Origin: Paratractidigestivibacter sp963658035 | Lineage (GTDB): Bacteria > Actinomycetota > Coriobacteriia > Coriobacteriales > Atopobiaceae | DNA length: 33,762 nucleotides | Direction: 5' to 3' | Assembly (NCBI GenBank): GCA_963658035.1 | Contig: CAVKOL010000007.1 | Span: 1-33,762 of the forward strand | In this document: one piece after another, positions 16,792 through 25,016 of the stretch | Position numbering within the stretch: position 1 is the stretch's first letter | How the letters are laid out: each line of letters opens with the position of its first letter | Made by a program: the position numbers and the translations under genes | The notes under the pieces: model-generated | Database searches by the model: none | Seen by the model: only the letters and a program-made list of their open reading frames with translations | Told to the model about the DNA's origin: nothing

Positions 16792-17934
16792 GTGGCAGAC
16801 ATCAAAGAGAAGCCTTTGGACGAGCAGAACAAGGAGTCCAAGCGCGACTGGCGCGCCGGCATGTACGCCGAGCAAAAACGTGAGAAGCGCATCGCTGTTC
16901 TGGCTCCTGTGGCCTCGGTCCTTTTGGCGCTTATCGTGGGCGCCGTCATCATCTTGTGCCTGGGCAAGAACCCGCTTGAGGGCTACGCGGCCATGATCCA
17001 GGGCTCTTTGGGCGACGCGTCCAAGATCGGCAAGACTCTGGAGCGCGCGTGCCCGCTCATCTTCACGTCCTTGGCTGCCGTCTTTGCCTACAAGTGCGGC
17101 GTCTTTAACTTGGGCGGAGAAGGCCAGTTCATCATGGGCGGTTGCGCGGCAGCCACGGTGACCTTGACCCTGGGCACCGACGGCGTGCCCGCGCTTGCCC
17201 TGGCTCTTCTCGCCGGCATCGTGGCGGGCGGCATCTGGGGCCTTTTGCCGGGCATCATGAAGATCACGCGCGGCCTCAACGAGATGATCACCACGATCAT
17301 GTTGAACTACATCGCGCTCTACTTCATGGAGTACCTGTACAAGAACGTCTTCTCGGACCAGGGCCTGCCGCAGACGGCCGCCATGCCCAAGGCCGCTCAC
17401 CTCATTGACGTGGGTGTCGCGCACGCGGGCGTCCTTCTCGCCATCATCGTGGGCCTTCTTGTGTGGTACCTGGTGTTTCGCACCTCGTTTGGCTTCAAGA
17501 TCCGCGCCGTGGGCATGAGCCCCACCGCGGCCAAGGTCAACGGCTTCCCTGTTAACCGCCTGATCTTGCTGGCCTTCATCATCTCGGGCGCCATCGCGGG
17601 CCTGGGCGGCTCGGTCGAGCTGTTTGGCCGCACGCCCTTCCGCCTGGCCGAGGGCTTTGGCTCGGGCTTTGGCTTCGACGGCGTGGCAATCGCTCTGATC
17701 GCGCAGCTCAACCCTGTGGCCTCCATCCTGGTCGCCCTGCTCTTTGGCATGCTGTCCACGGGCGGCACCATGATGCAGTCGGTCATCGGCGTGCCCACGG
17801 CCATCGTCGACATCATCCGCGGCCTGATCATCATCTTTGCCGTGGCCGGCATGGCCTGCGTCAAGCTTCCGGCCGTCAAGGCCTGGATTACCTCTGTTGT
17901 GTCCAAGAACAAGAAGGCTGAGGTGGCAGCGTAA
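16792..17934 (+). CDS. Nucleoside-type ABC importer permease 1 (YufP-like)
   Basis: This 380-residue membrane permease belongs to the branched-chain/ribose/nucleoside permease superfamily (BPD_transp_2). A polar N-terminal tail of about 35 residues precedes the first helix (VASVLLALIVGAVIILCLG). Family features include the glycine-rich FNLGGEGQFIMGG and ITRGLNEMITTIMLNYIALYF. FKIRAVGMSPTAAKVNGF is the coupling region for the ATPase. It begins at GTG 16792, which has aaggaggtaggg upstream. The stop codon touches the start of the next permease. Confidence 0.9.
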   Translation: MADIKEKPLDEQNKESKRDWRAGMYAEQKREKRIAVLAPVASVLLALIVGAVIILCLGKNPLEGYAAMIQGSLGDASKIGKTLERACPLIFTSLAAVFAYKCGVFNLGGEGQFIMGGCAAATVTLTLGTDGVPALALALLAGIVAGGIWGLLPGIMKITRGLNEMITTIMLNYIALYFMEYLYKNVFSDQGLPQTAAMPKAAHLIDVGVAHAGVLLAIIVGLLVWYLVFRTSFGFKIRAVGMSPTAAKVNGFPVNRLILLAFIISGAIAGLGGSVELFGRTPFRLAEGFGSGFGFDGVAIALIAQLNPVASILVALLFGMLSTGGTMMQSVIGVPTAIVDIIRGLIIIFAVAGMACVKLPAVKAWITSVVSKNKKAEVAA

Positions 17935-18867
17935 ATGGATTTCATGGTTGCACTTCCTACCATCGTCAAGGCCATGGCCATGGGCGCCGTGCCCATCATG
18001 CTAGCCGCGCTGGGCGAGGTCTTCTCCGAGCGCGCCGGTCTCGTCAATATCGGCCTCGAGGGCATCATGGCCGTGGGCGCCTTTGTCGCCTTTGCCGTGG
18101 GCAAGGTCACGGGAAACCTGTGGGTGGGTCTTCTCGTTGGCATGATGGCGGGCGTGCTTATTAACATGCTCTACGCCTTCTGCACCATCACCTTGTGCGC
18201 AGACCAGGTGGTCACCAGTATGGCCATCAACATCCTGGCGCCCGCGATCGCCCTGTTTGGCTACAACCTCTTTGTTGGCTCTAACTCGGCCAACGCCACG
18301 GGCGATCAGATGGCGAGCCTGGCTATCCCGGGCCTTAGCGACATCCCCGTGGTGGGCAACGGCCTCTTTAACCAGACGCCCTTGGCCTACCTGGCGTTTT
18401 TGCTGGTGCCGGTCGTGAGCTTCTTCTTCCGTCGCTGCCGCGCGGGCCTCTCTTTTAGGGCCGTTGGCGAGAAGCCCCAGGCCGCCGAGACCCTGGGCAT
18501 CAACGTCGTGCGCGTGAAGTACATCGCCTGCGCCCTGTGCGGCGCCCTGGCGGCTGCTGGCGGCGCGTTTCTCACCATCTGCTACACGCCCATCTACACC
18601 GACGGCATCGTGATGGGCCGCGGCTTCATCGCGCTGGCGACCGTCATCTTTGGCCGCTGGAGCGCCGTGGGCGTCATGCTGGCGAGCCTGCTCTTTGGCT
18701 TCTTCGACGGCCTTAACGTGGCCCTTCAGGCCCAGTTCCAGGCCGCGCCGGTGATGTTCTTCAAGATGATCCCCTACATCTTCACCATCATCGCCCTCAT
18801 CTTCTTTGGCTCCAAGCACGCGGGCCCCAAGGCCAACGGCCAGCCCTACTACCGCGAGCAACGCTAG
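17935..18867 (+). CDS. Nucleoside-type ABC importer permease 2 (YufQ-like)
   Basis: This 310-residue second permease pairs with the upstream one. It shows the YufQ-type start MGAVPIMLAALGEVFSERAG, then VNIGLEGIMAVGAF, SFRAVGEKPQAAETLGINV as the cytoplasmic coupling loop, and YTPIYTDGIVMGRGFIALA near the last helices. Translation starts at the ATG immediately after the previous stop (TAAATG). It is the last gene before a hairpin that separates the membrane components from the binding protein. Confidence 0.9.
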   Translation: MDFMVALPTIVKAMAMGAVPIMLAALGEVFSERAGLVNIGLEGIMAVGAFVAFAVGKVTGNLWVGLLVGMMAGVLINMLYAFCTITLCADQVVTSMAINILAPAIALFGYNLFVGSNSANATGDQMASLAIPGLSDIPVVGNGLFNQTPLAYLAFLLVPVVSFFFRRCRAGLSFRAVGEKPQAAETLGINVVRVKYIACALCGALAAAGGAFLTICYTPIYTDGIVMGRGFIALATVIFGRWSAVGVMLASLLFGFFDGLNVALQAQFQAAPVMFFKMIPYIFTIIALIFFGSKHAGPKANGQPYYREQR

Positions 18868-18875
18868 CTTTTCTC

Positions 18876-18915
18876 GTCCCGTCCATGTCATCTGCATGTG
18901 GGCGGGACCTTTTTT
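18876..18915 (+). terminator. Terminator after the nucleoside permease genes
   Basis: Arms gtcccg (18876-18881) and cgggac (18903-18908) have further imperfect pairing inside (ccatg with catgtgg), followed by cttttttag. It separates the permeases from the BMP lipoprotein gene, so the latter probably has its own promoter in 18916-19018; I could not identify that promoter with confidence. Confidence 0.7.
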
Positions 18916-19018
18916 AGGCCTGAGCGCGTAAGGTGCGCGTAAAAGCAGGTAATCTTTGTGTTTTGGGGCCGCGCGCACCGCGTGGCCTGGGGAGAAGGAA
19001 ACGAAAGGAACCCACTGT

Positions 19019-20119
19019 ATGAAGAACCTGTCCTCTTTGATGCTCAACAGGCGCGAGGCCGTGGCGGCTGGTCTGGCTGCTGCCGGTGCCCTGACCCTGG
19101 CCGGCTGCGGCGGCTCGAGCTCCTCGAGCTCCAGCGACTCTTCTTCCAGCGAGAAGAAGTCCAGCTACAAGGTGGCCATGATCATGAGCGGCACCATCAC
19201 CGACGGCGGCTGGGACCAGGCTCACTACGAGTCCTTGAAGCGCGCCATTGACGCCCACTCCAGCTGGACCATGCTCGAGCCCAAGGAGAACACCGCCAAC
19301 TCCGACGCCGCCACTGCCGCCGAGTCCTACGTCGACCAGGACGTCGACCTCATCGTGGGCAACGGCAACCAGTTTGCCTCCCTGTGGGCCGAGGTCGTCA
19401 GCGAGGCCGCCGACACCCACCCCGGCGTCCACTTCCTCATCACCAACACCGACCCCACCGTCGAGATGACCGATTACGAGAACACCGACAACGTCGAGAC
19501 CGTTCTTCCTAACTTCAAGCAGCTGGGTTCCTTGGCCGGCGTGATCGCGGGCTCCATGACCCAGACCAACTCCATCGGCTTCATCGGCGGCATGAAGCTC
19601 CCCTCGACCCTCAACAAGTACTCTGCCTTCCTGGCCGCGGCCCAGAAGGTCAACCCCGAGGTCAAGGGCCAGTACAACTTCGAGGCCGGCTTCACCGACG
19701 CTTCCCTGGGCACCCAGCTCACCGAGCAGTGGATCTCTTCCAACAACGTCGACGTGATGTGGGGCGACGCCTCTGCCGTCGACAACGGCGCCCGCAAGGC
19801 TCTTGAGAACGCCGGTGCCGACACCCACTTCGACATCGCGCAGCCGATCGACATCCTGGGCGACGACCAGCCCACCGTCATCGCCTCCACCGTCACCGAC
19901 TGGATGATCTCCCAGGCCATGGACGAGATCGAGTCCGGCAGCTTTGGCGGCGGCAAGGCCGTGACCGCCGACCTCTCTAACGGCGGCATCTCGCTGGGCG
20001 AGCTTTCCTCCAAGATACCGACCGACATCCAGTCCAAGATCGAAGAGTACGTCGACCAGATCGAGAAGGACACCCTCCTCACCGACGACGAGGTCGAGGC
20101 CATCAAGAGCACCCTCTAA
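19019..20119 (+). CDS. BMP-family nucleoside-binding lipoprotein (Med/PnrA type)
   Basis: This 366-residue basic-membrane-protein family lipoprotein should be the extracytoplasmic receptor for the preceding importer. The N-terminus has NRREAV (residues 10-15), a hydrophobic stretch and the lipobox LAGC with Cys30, then a serine-rich tether. Family motifs are MIMSGTITDGGWDQAHYESL near residue 60, VDLIVGNGNQF, and GSLAGVIAGSMTQTNSIGFIGGM. A longer frame runs upstream, but the ATG at 19019 gives the signal peptide and has aaagga upstream. The receptor gene comes last in the cluster and after a terminator, so it is probably expressed independently and at a higher level. Confidence 0.92.
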   Translation: MKNLSSLMLNRREAVAAGLAAAGALTLAGCGGSSSSSSSDSSSSEKKSSYKVAMIMSGTITDGGWDQAHYESLKRAIDAHSSWTMLEPKENTANSDAATAAESYVDQDVDLIVGNGNQFASLWAEVVSEAADTHPGVHFLITNTDPTVEMTDYENTDNVETVLPNFKQLGSLAGVIAGSMTQTNSIGFIGGMKLPSTLNKYSAFLAAAQKVNPEVKGQYNFEAGFTDASLGTQLTEQWISSNNVDVMWGDASAVDNGARKALENAGADTHFDIAQPIDILGDDQPTVIASTVTDWMISQAMDEIESGSFGGGKAVTADLSNGGISLGELSSKIPTDIQSKIEEYVDQIEKDTLLTDDEVEAIKSTL

Positions 20120-20209
20120 GGGTTTCTCGGCAGCTGGGCTTCTCGCCTAGGTTCCTAAAACCGGCCGATGTTTGTGATTCGTGGCTCCTAAAAGACCTGG
20201 ATTTCTAAG

Positions 20210-20245
20210 AAACCGCCGATGTTTGTACAAGCATCGGCGGTTTTT
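20210..20245. terminator. Bidirectional terminator between convergent genes
   Basis: Arms aaaccgccgatg (20210-20221) and catcggcggttt (20232-20240 plus TTT) form a 12-bp stem. The loop contains the self-complementary ttgtacaa. T runs occur on the + side (ttttt) and, read on the minus strand, tttctt. It serves the BMP gene and the minus-strand gene at 20316. Confidence 0.85.
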
Positions 20246-20249
20246 GCGA

Positions 20250-20271
20250 ATGTTTGTACAAGCGTCGGCGG
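20250..20271 (+). repeat. Partial second copy of the terminator sequence
   Basis: These 22 bases match 20219-20240 with one mismatch (atgtttgtacaagc then g or a, then tcggcgg). A shorter copy of its left part (gccgatgtttgt) is at 20164-20175. The copies look like a local tandem duplication of a terminator arm. Confidence 0.7.
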
Positions 20272-20315
20272 GGATTAGGAAGCGCGGGGCCGCTCAGGAT
20301 GCGGCTTGCGGCGGC

Positions 20316-20798
20316 TTACGCCCAGCTGATGATGATCGTGGAGTCGTCGGTGTCGTCGTGGCTGCCCTGGCCGGAGCCCTCGCCCACGGTCACGTTGTAG
20401 CCCAGGCGCTCGACGTCGCGCACGAACTTGGCCAGGCGCGTGGAGTAGGTGTTGAGAAGGCGCGAGCGCTGCAGGGGAGAAATAACGTCCTGGTCACGGC
20501 CATAGATGATGTCGGCGATGGCGTCGGCCACGATGACGTTGGAGTTGCCCACCAAATCGTTGTAGAAGGAGTTGCCGTCGCCCGCGCAGTCGGTGGCTCC
20601 GGGGGCGAACTTGACGCGGGCCTGCGTGCGGCCAAAGCGAGCGTAGGTCTTGATGCGCATCTCGGTGCGGCCGATGGCGTTTTGGAAGGCCCAGTCCATG
20701 GCGTCGTCGGACAGCGTGTCGTTGGCGGCCATGTCGCGGTCGGGCTCGGAGGCGGCCACGAGTTTTCTTGCTTCTTCGGCGCCGATCATGTCGAGCAT
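20316..20798 (-). CDS. Unknown 160-residue protein
   Basis: I do not recognise this family. The protein is soluble and mixed alpha/beta, with no signal peptide or membrane segment. Noticeable stretches are RTEMRIKTYARFGRTQARVKF and LVGNSNVIVADAIADIIYGR. The C-terminus after residue 138 is acidic and Gly/Ser-rich (EGSGQGSHDDTDDS) and ends in a short hydrophobic IIISWA. The start is well supported: on the minus strand aaaggaggataacgcc precedes the ATG. It is a single-gene unit that converges with the BMP gene and diverges from the ModE-MocA fusion. It is real by ribosome-binding site and codon use, but of unknown role. Confidence 0.75.
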   Translation of the reverse strand: MLDMIGAEEARKLVAASEPDRDMAANDTLSDDAMDWAFQNAIGRTEMRIKTYARFGRTQARVKFAPGATDCAGDGNSFYNDLVGNSNVIVADAIADIIYGRDQDVISPLQRSRLLNTYSTRLAKFVRDVERLGYNVTVGEGSGQGSHDDTDDSTIIISWA

Positions 20799-20936
20799 GG
20801 CGTTATCCTCCTTTTGAATAACGGGCGTCTCTGCCCTTGGTGCGGTGTAGCATAGCTTACATGTTTTATGCCCGCCGCGGTTCGCGTTAGACGCCTGGGC
20901 CTACCGGCGGCGCGTTTAAGGAGGCGAGAAGACCTT

Positions 20937-21872
20937 ATGAAGCCCGACCTTCGCACGTATATCCTGGGCGACGAGGGCGCCCGCCTCTTTGGCCCCGGTC
21001 CGCGCGAGTTGCTTGAGCGCGTCGAGTCGCTGGGAAGCCTGCGGGCCGCCGCGATGAGCATGGGCATGGCCTATACCAAGGCCTTTCGCATGGTCAAGAC
21101 CGCAGAGGAGTCCCTGGGCTTCTCGCTGACGGAGCGAAAAATCGGCGGGGCCGGCGGGGGAGGAAGCCAGCTCACGCCACAGGCCCGCGAGCTTCTGCGC
21201 CGCTACCGGGCCTTCGAGCACGCCTGCGAAGAGGACATGCGCCGCAACTTTTGCGAGTGCTTCTCTGGCTTTTGCCAGGTGCCGCGAGTGGGCTGCGTGG
21301 TCATGGCCTCGGGCGAGGCGCGCCGCTTTGGGTCCAATAAACTGCTGGCAGACCTATGTGGCATGCCCGTCTTGGCCCATACGTTGGCAGCGCTGCCAAA
21401 AGACCTTCTCGACGTCGTGGTGGTCACGCGCGCACCCGAGGTGGCGGAGCTTTGCGAGCACTTGGGCGTCGCTTGCGTGCAGCACGCCGGGGCCTACCAA
21501 AGCGACACGGTGCGCGAGGGCCTAAAGGCCCTGGTCGACCTGCCGGGCGTGCTGTTTGTCCCCGGCGACCAGGCATGCCTTGGCGAGAAGAGCGTGCGGG
21601 CCCTGGTGGCCGAGTTCCAGGACCATCCGGGAAGCATCGTGCGGCTGGCCTGGGGCGGCGTGGGCGCGAGCCCGATCCTGTGGCCCGCCGAGGAGCTGCC
21701 TGCGCTGGCAGCTTTGGAGAAGAACACCGGCGGCAGCTCGCTTTTGCGCTCACGGCCCGAGCTGCAGGCGCGGGTGCGCCTGGTCGAGGCGGCCTCGGCC
21801 CTCGAGGTCCACGACATCGATACCCCCGACGACCTGCGATTCATTGAGAAGGAACTTTTCGGCAGGGGATAG
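20937..21872 (+). CDS. ModE-type HTH fused to MocA/MobA-like molybdopterin nucleotidyltransferase
   Basis: The 311-residue protein has two parts. Residues about 1-100 are a ModE-like winged helix (LLERVESLGSLRAAAMSMGM, then FRMVKTAEESLGF and the wing GGAGGGGSQLTPQARELL). Residues about 117-310 are a nucleotidyltransferase of the MocA/YgfJ type. The latter has a P-loop-like VMASGEARRFGSNKLL, the metal-site FVPGDQACL, and DIDTPDDLRFIE at the end. MocA-type enzymes transfer CMP to the molybdenum cofactor for hydroxylases. An open frame begins at 20868, but the ATG at 20937 has aaggagg upstream and gives the normal ModE start. There is no Mop/TOBE sensor domain, so any molybdenum sensing would come from elsewhere. 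Confidence 0.85.
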   Translation: MKPDLRTYILGDEGARLFGPGPRELLERVESLGSLRAAAMSMGMAYTKAFRMVKTAEESLGFSLTERKIGGAGGGGSQLTPQARELLRRYRAFEHACEEDMRRNFCECFSGFCQVPRVGCVVMASGEARRFGSNKLLADLCGMPVLAHTLAALPKDLLDVVVVTRAPEVAELCEHLGVACVQHAGAYQSDTVREGLKALVDLPGVLFVPGDQACLGEKSVRALVAEFQDHPGSIVRLAWGGVGASPILWPAEELPALAALEKNTGGSSLLRSRPELQARVRLVEAASALEVHDIDTPDDLRFIEKELFGRG

Positions 21873-22041
21873 ACGCGCGTCTCGGCCCCAAGGTCTTCTC
21901 GCCATGTCACGTGGGGGCACTAAACTTTTACTAACTGTTTGCGGCCGCCCGCGCGCCCAGGCGTTACTATGGTTAGCTACTGGGCGGGCCTCGATGCCCG
22001 CCTACCCCTGCGGCCACCTGCGATTCCATAAGGAGAAAATC

Positions 22042-22422
22042 ATGTCCAACGAAGCCGTCGTCACCGACAAGGCCCCTGCTGCCCTTGGCCCCTACTCTGC
22101 CGCCGTCAAGCACGGCAACGTCATCCACGTCTCGGGCCAGCTGCCCATCGACCCGGCCACCGGCCAGTTTGCCGGCGACGACATCGCCGCGCAGACCGCC
22201 CAGAGCCTGACCAACATCCAAAACATCCTCGAGGCCGCGGGCGCCACCATGGCAAACGTCGCCGAGACCACCGTCTACCTGGCAGACCTTGGCGACTTTG
22301 CCGCCATGAACGAGGTCTACGGCACCTTCTTCGAGAAGCCCTACCCGGCTCGCGCCTGCTTCCAGGTGGCCGCCCTTCCCAAGGGCTCCAAGCTCGAGAT
22401 CAAGGCCGTGGCCTACCTCTAA
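22042..22422 (+). CDS. ridA: RidA family enamine/imine deaminase
   Basis: This 126-residue cytoplasmic protein hydrolyses reactive 2-aminoacrylate and related imines released by PLP enzymes. Family features are PAALGPYSAAVKHGNVIHVSGQLP at the start (slightly diverged GPYSQA motif), NILEAAGATMANVAETTVYLADL, PYPARACFQV with the carboxylate-binding Arg, and KLEIKAVAYL with the conserved Glu. The open frame reaches far upstream into the previous gene region; the ATG at 22042 with aaggag is the true start. The 170-base gap before it contains a possible -10 (TACTAT, 21965-21970) without a clear -35. Confidence 0.93.
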   Translation: MSNEAVVTDKAPAALGPYSAAVKHGNVIHVSGQLPIDPATGQFAGDDIAAQTAQSLTNIQNILEAAGATMANVAETTVYLADLGDFAAMNEVYGTFFEKPYPARACFQVAALPKGSKLEIKAVAYL

Positions 22423-22484
22423 GGGCACTTCCTTCTCGCCAGCGCCCCGTTTTGGGGCGAAGACACTACCTAACAGGTGATTCA

Positions 22485-23456
22485 ATGACTAACACCACGG
22501 ATAAGGACCTTGTGATCAGCGCACAGGGCCTTACCAAGACCTACGGCGCGATGAACGCCGTCGACAGCCTTGACATGGGCGTTTGCCGCGGCGACATCTA
22601 CGGCTTTGTTGGCCGCAACGGCGCCGGCAAGTCCACGACCATGAAGATGGTCTGCGGCCTTATTAGCCCCACCTCGGGCAAGCTCGAGGTCCTGGGCAAC
22701 GACCCCTCGACCTGCGACGGCCCCACCGGCGTGGGCGCGATCATCGAGGCCCCCGGCCTTCTCGACCGCATGAGCGCCATGGACAACCTCATGTACAAGG
22801 CCACGGCCCTGGGCGTCAAGAACCCCAAGGCCCACTGCCAGGAGCTTCTCGAGATCGTGAACCTGGCAAACACCGGCTCTAAGGCCACGGCCCACTTCTC
22901 GCTGGGCATGAAGCAGCGCATGGGCATCGCGCTTGCCATGGTGGGCACGCCCGAGCTCCTGCTTTTGGACGAGCCCTTCAACGGCCTTGACCCGGCGGCC
23001 ACCCACGAGATGCGCCAGACCCTGCAGCGCCTTAATCGCGAGAAGGGCATCACCATCGTGGTGTCCACGCACGTGCTTGACCAGCTCAACCGCTTTGCCA
23101 CGCGCTTTGGCGTGATCAACGCGGGCAAGATGATCATCGAGTTCGAGGCCTCCCGCATGGCCGAGATGGCCGCGGGCGTCATTCGCGTGCGCACGACCGA
23201 TATGCCCCGCGCCCGCGAGGTTCTGGCCGCGCTTCCCGGCGCCCAGGTCTCGGTGGCAGACGACGGCGCCCTGCAGGTGGCCGGCAAGTCCGCGGACATC
23301 GCCGACGTTTCGCTGGCGCTCTACCAGGCAAACCTGCAGGTCCTGGAGCTTGTCCAGACCAAGCGCGACGTCGAGGAGTTCTTCCTTGACCTTATGAACA
23401 GCAAGGGCCAGGGCGCTCCCGCCGCGGATGCCGCCGCCACGGAAGGGGGTCGATAG
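22485..23456 (+). CDS. ABC transporter ATPase (BcrA/lantibiotic-exporter-like)
   Basis: The 323-residue ATPase has Walker A GRNGAGKST, signature SLGMKQRMGIA, Walker B LLLLDEPFNGLDP, and the H-loop VVSTHVLDQL. FSLGMKQR and the FNGLDP Walker B are typical of the bacitracin/lantibiotic resistance and related ABC-2 exporters, but the exported substrate cannot be told from sequence. The C-terminal tail (after about residue 300) is Ala/Gly-rich and probably disordered. An in-frame start 11 codons upstream exists; the ATG at 22485 is preferred because the upstream codons fall in a small hairpin (cgcccc/ggggcg, 22443-22459). The permease gene follows after three bases. Confidence 0.88.
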   Translation: MTNTTDKDLVISAQGLTKTYGAMNAVDSLDMGVCRGDIYGFVGRNGAGKSTTMKMVCGLISPTSGKLEVLGNDPSTCDGPTGVGAIIEAPGLLDRMSAMDNLMYKATALGVKNPKAHCQELLEIVNLANTGSKATAHFSLGMKQRMGIALAMVGTPELLLLDEPFNGLDPAATHEMRQTLQRLNREKGITIVVSTHVLDQLNRFATRFGVINAGKMIIEFEASRMAEMAAGVIRVRTTDMPRAREVLAALPGAQVSVADDGALQVAGKSADIADVSLALYQANLQVLELVQTKRDVEEFFLDLMNSKGQGAPAADAAATEGGR

Positions 23457-23459
23457 GCC

Positions 23460-24266
23460 ATGCAGACGCTTCTTCGCGCTGACCTGCGCCGTCTTCTCAA
23501 CTCGCACGGCAACGCCGTGGGTTACTTTGTCGCCACGGTCATCTTTGTGCTTCTCGTCGCCGTGGGATCTCCCATGCTGGCCAAGCTTCTTGCCTCGTCC
23601 TCGCCCGAGCTCAACGAGGGTATCTCGGCCGGCTGGGCCTCGACCCTCAATGTCCTGACCGCGACCATCATGTTTGGCTTCGTGGGTCTCATGACCAGCT
23701 GGTGCTCGTCGAGCATCTGCTGGGCCGAGATGCGCGCCGGCTTTGAGCGCACCGTTGCCAGCAGCTGCGGCAAGAAGGCCTACTACACCGAGAAGCTCGT
23801 GCTCGCGCTTGTCCTGAGCTGCATCTTCGTGGTCTTTGGCGGGCTGATCGCCGTGCTCTCTGCCACTCTTTTCGTGGGTGTCCAGGTGATGAGCTCGATC
23901 GTCTCCCTCCTCTTGTGGATGGTCCTCACCATCTTGGTGAGCTGGGGCTGCGCGTGCCTGACGCTGGCCGTCCTGTGGCTTATGCGCAACAACACCGTTG
24001 CCTTTGCCGTGGGCCTGACGCTTTGCACCGGCCTGCTCTCGGGCGTGCTGCTGATGGCCACGTCGTCTATGCCCGAGGTGGCAGACGTTGTTTCCCACAT
24101 CAGGGAGTGGCTGCCCGCGAGCGCCTTCGACGCGCTGGCCACGGTGACCGACGGCGAGCTGGTGCTTGAGCCTTTGGGCTACGCCCACGTGCTGGTGCCG
24201 ACGGTCGTTTGCGTGGTTGTCTCGTTTGTCGTGGCTTTGAACGTCCTTCCCAAGAGGGACCTGTAA
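23460..24266 (+). CDS. ABC-2 type exporter permease
   Basis: The 268-residue membrane protein has about six hydrophobic segments. A first one lies near residues 22-42 (VATVIFVLLVAVGSPML), then pairs around 65-85, 110-140, 145-175, 180-200, and a last at 240-260. A cytoplasmic loop carries ERTVASSCGKKAYYTEKL, the usual ATPase-contact region in ABC-2 permeases. It forms a two-gene exporter with the preceding ATPase. There is no dedicated binding protein, so export of a small molecule or peptide, or a resistance role, is most likely. It ends 42 bases before yqeC. Confidence 0.85.
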   Translation: MQTLLRADLRRLLNSHGNAVGYFVATVIFVLLVAVGSPMLAKLLASSSPELNEGISAGWASTLNVLTATIMFGFVGLMTSWCSSSICWAEMRAGFERTVASSCGKKAYYTEKLVLALVLSCIFVVFGGLIAVLSATLFVGVQVMSSIVSLLLWMVLTILVSWGCACLTLAVLWLMRNNTVAFAVGLTLCTGLLSGVLLMATSSMPEVADVVSHIREWLPASAFDALATVTDGELVLEPLGYAHVLVPTVVCVVVSFVVALNVLPKRDL

Positions 24267-24308
24267 AAGCGAGCCGCGGCATCGAGCTGCGGGTTATTGG
24301 AGCCACAT

Positions 24309-24986
24309 ATGAGCCTGGCGCAGTTGCTTGGCATACAAATTGGCGTGACCTCGGTCATTGGGAGCGGCGGGAAGACGAGTCTTCTCGCCGCCCTTTCTCG
24401 TGAGCTGGTTGCGCAGGGGGCAAGCGTCGTGCTTACCACCACGACGCATATCCTGCCGTTTGAGGGGTGTCCGCTTGTCACGGGTGCGGACGGCGAGAAG
24501 GTCGCGACGGAGCTTGCGGGCAATCGGGTGGTTTGCGTGGGCACTCCGGGCGAGGCGGGGAAGCTTGCCGCGCCCGGGATTGCCATGGATAAGCTGGCCA
24601 GCCTTGCCGATTACGTGCTGGTGGAGGCCGACGGCAGCCGCCGGTTGCCGCTAAAGGCCCATGCGGCTTTTGAACCGGAGGTGCCTGCGTGTAGCGCCCA
24701 GACAATCACGGTCGTGGGGGCCTCTGGGTTTGGGCGGCCGGTGGGCGAGGTCGTTCATCGGCCTGAGGTTTTCTGCGGGCTTGCCGGCTGCGGGCCTTGG
24801 GATCTGGCCACGCCGCAGCGGGTGGCGCGGGTTCTTCTCGCCGAGAGATTGGGCGACAAAGTGCTGGTCAACCAGGTCGACGCGTCGCGCGACTGGGAAG
24901 CGGCCGAGCTTCTCGCCTCTTACATGGATGTTTCGGTTGTGGCGGGAAGCCTGCGCGACCCGCGAAGTTTTCGTACACTCGGGTAG
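24309..24986 (+). CDS. yqeC: Selenium-dependent molybdenum hydroxylase accessory protein YqeC
   Basis: This 225-residue protein has a P-loop near its start (VIGSGGKTSLL) and TTTTHI. The family block ADYVLVEADGSRRLPLKAHA is followed by FEPEVP, and LVNQVD lies late in the chain. YqeC is known from comparative genomics of selenium-dependent molybdenum hydroxylases as a maturation factor; its reaction is not established. The frame opens at a TTG (24297), but the ATG at 24309 sits six bases after ggag, so I take it as the start. The next gene, mscL, begins 30 bases downstream, probably in the same transcript. Confidence 0.9.
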   Translation: MSLAQLLGIQIGVTSVIGSGGKTSLLAALSRELVAQGASVVLTTTTHILPFEGCPLVTGADGEKVATELAGNRVVCVGTPGEAGKLAAPGIAMDKLASLADYVLVEADGSRRLPLKAHAAFEPEVPACSAQTITVVGASGFGRPVGEVVHRPEVFCGLAGCGPWDLATPQRVARVLLAERLGDKVLVNQVDASRDWEAAELLASYMDVSVVAGSLRDPRSFRTLG

Positions 24987-25016
24987 CTGTTAGTCACAGA
25001 CCTAAGGAGAGGTACC

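Noticed and set aside
20181..20855. 224-codon plus-strand open frame opposite the minus-strand gene at 20316
   Set aside because: The minus-strand frame has a strong ribosome-binding site and normal composition; this one has neither and runs through a terminator.
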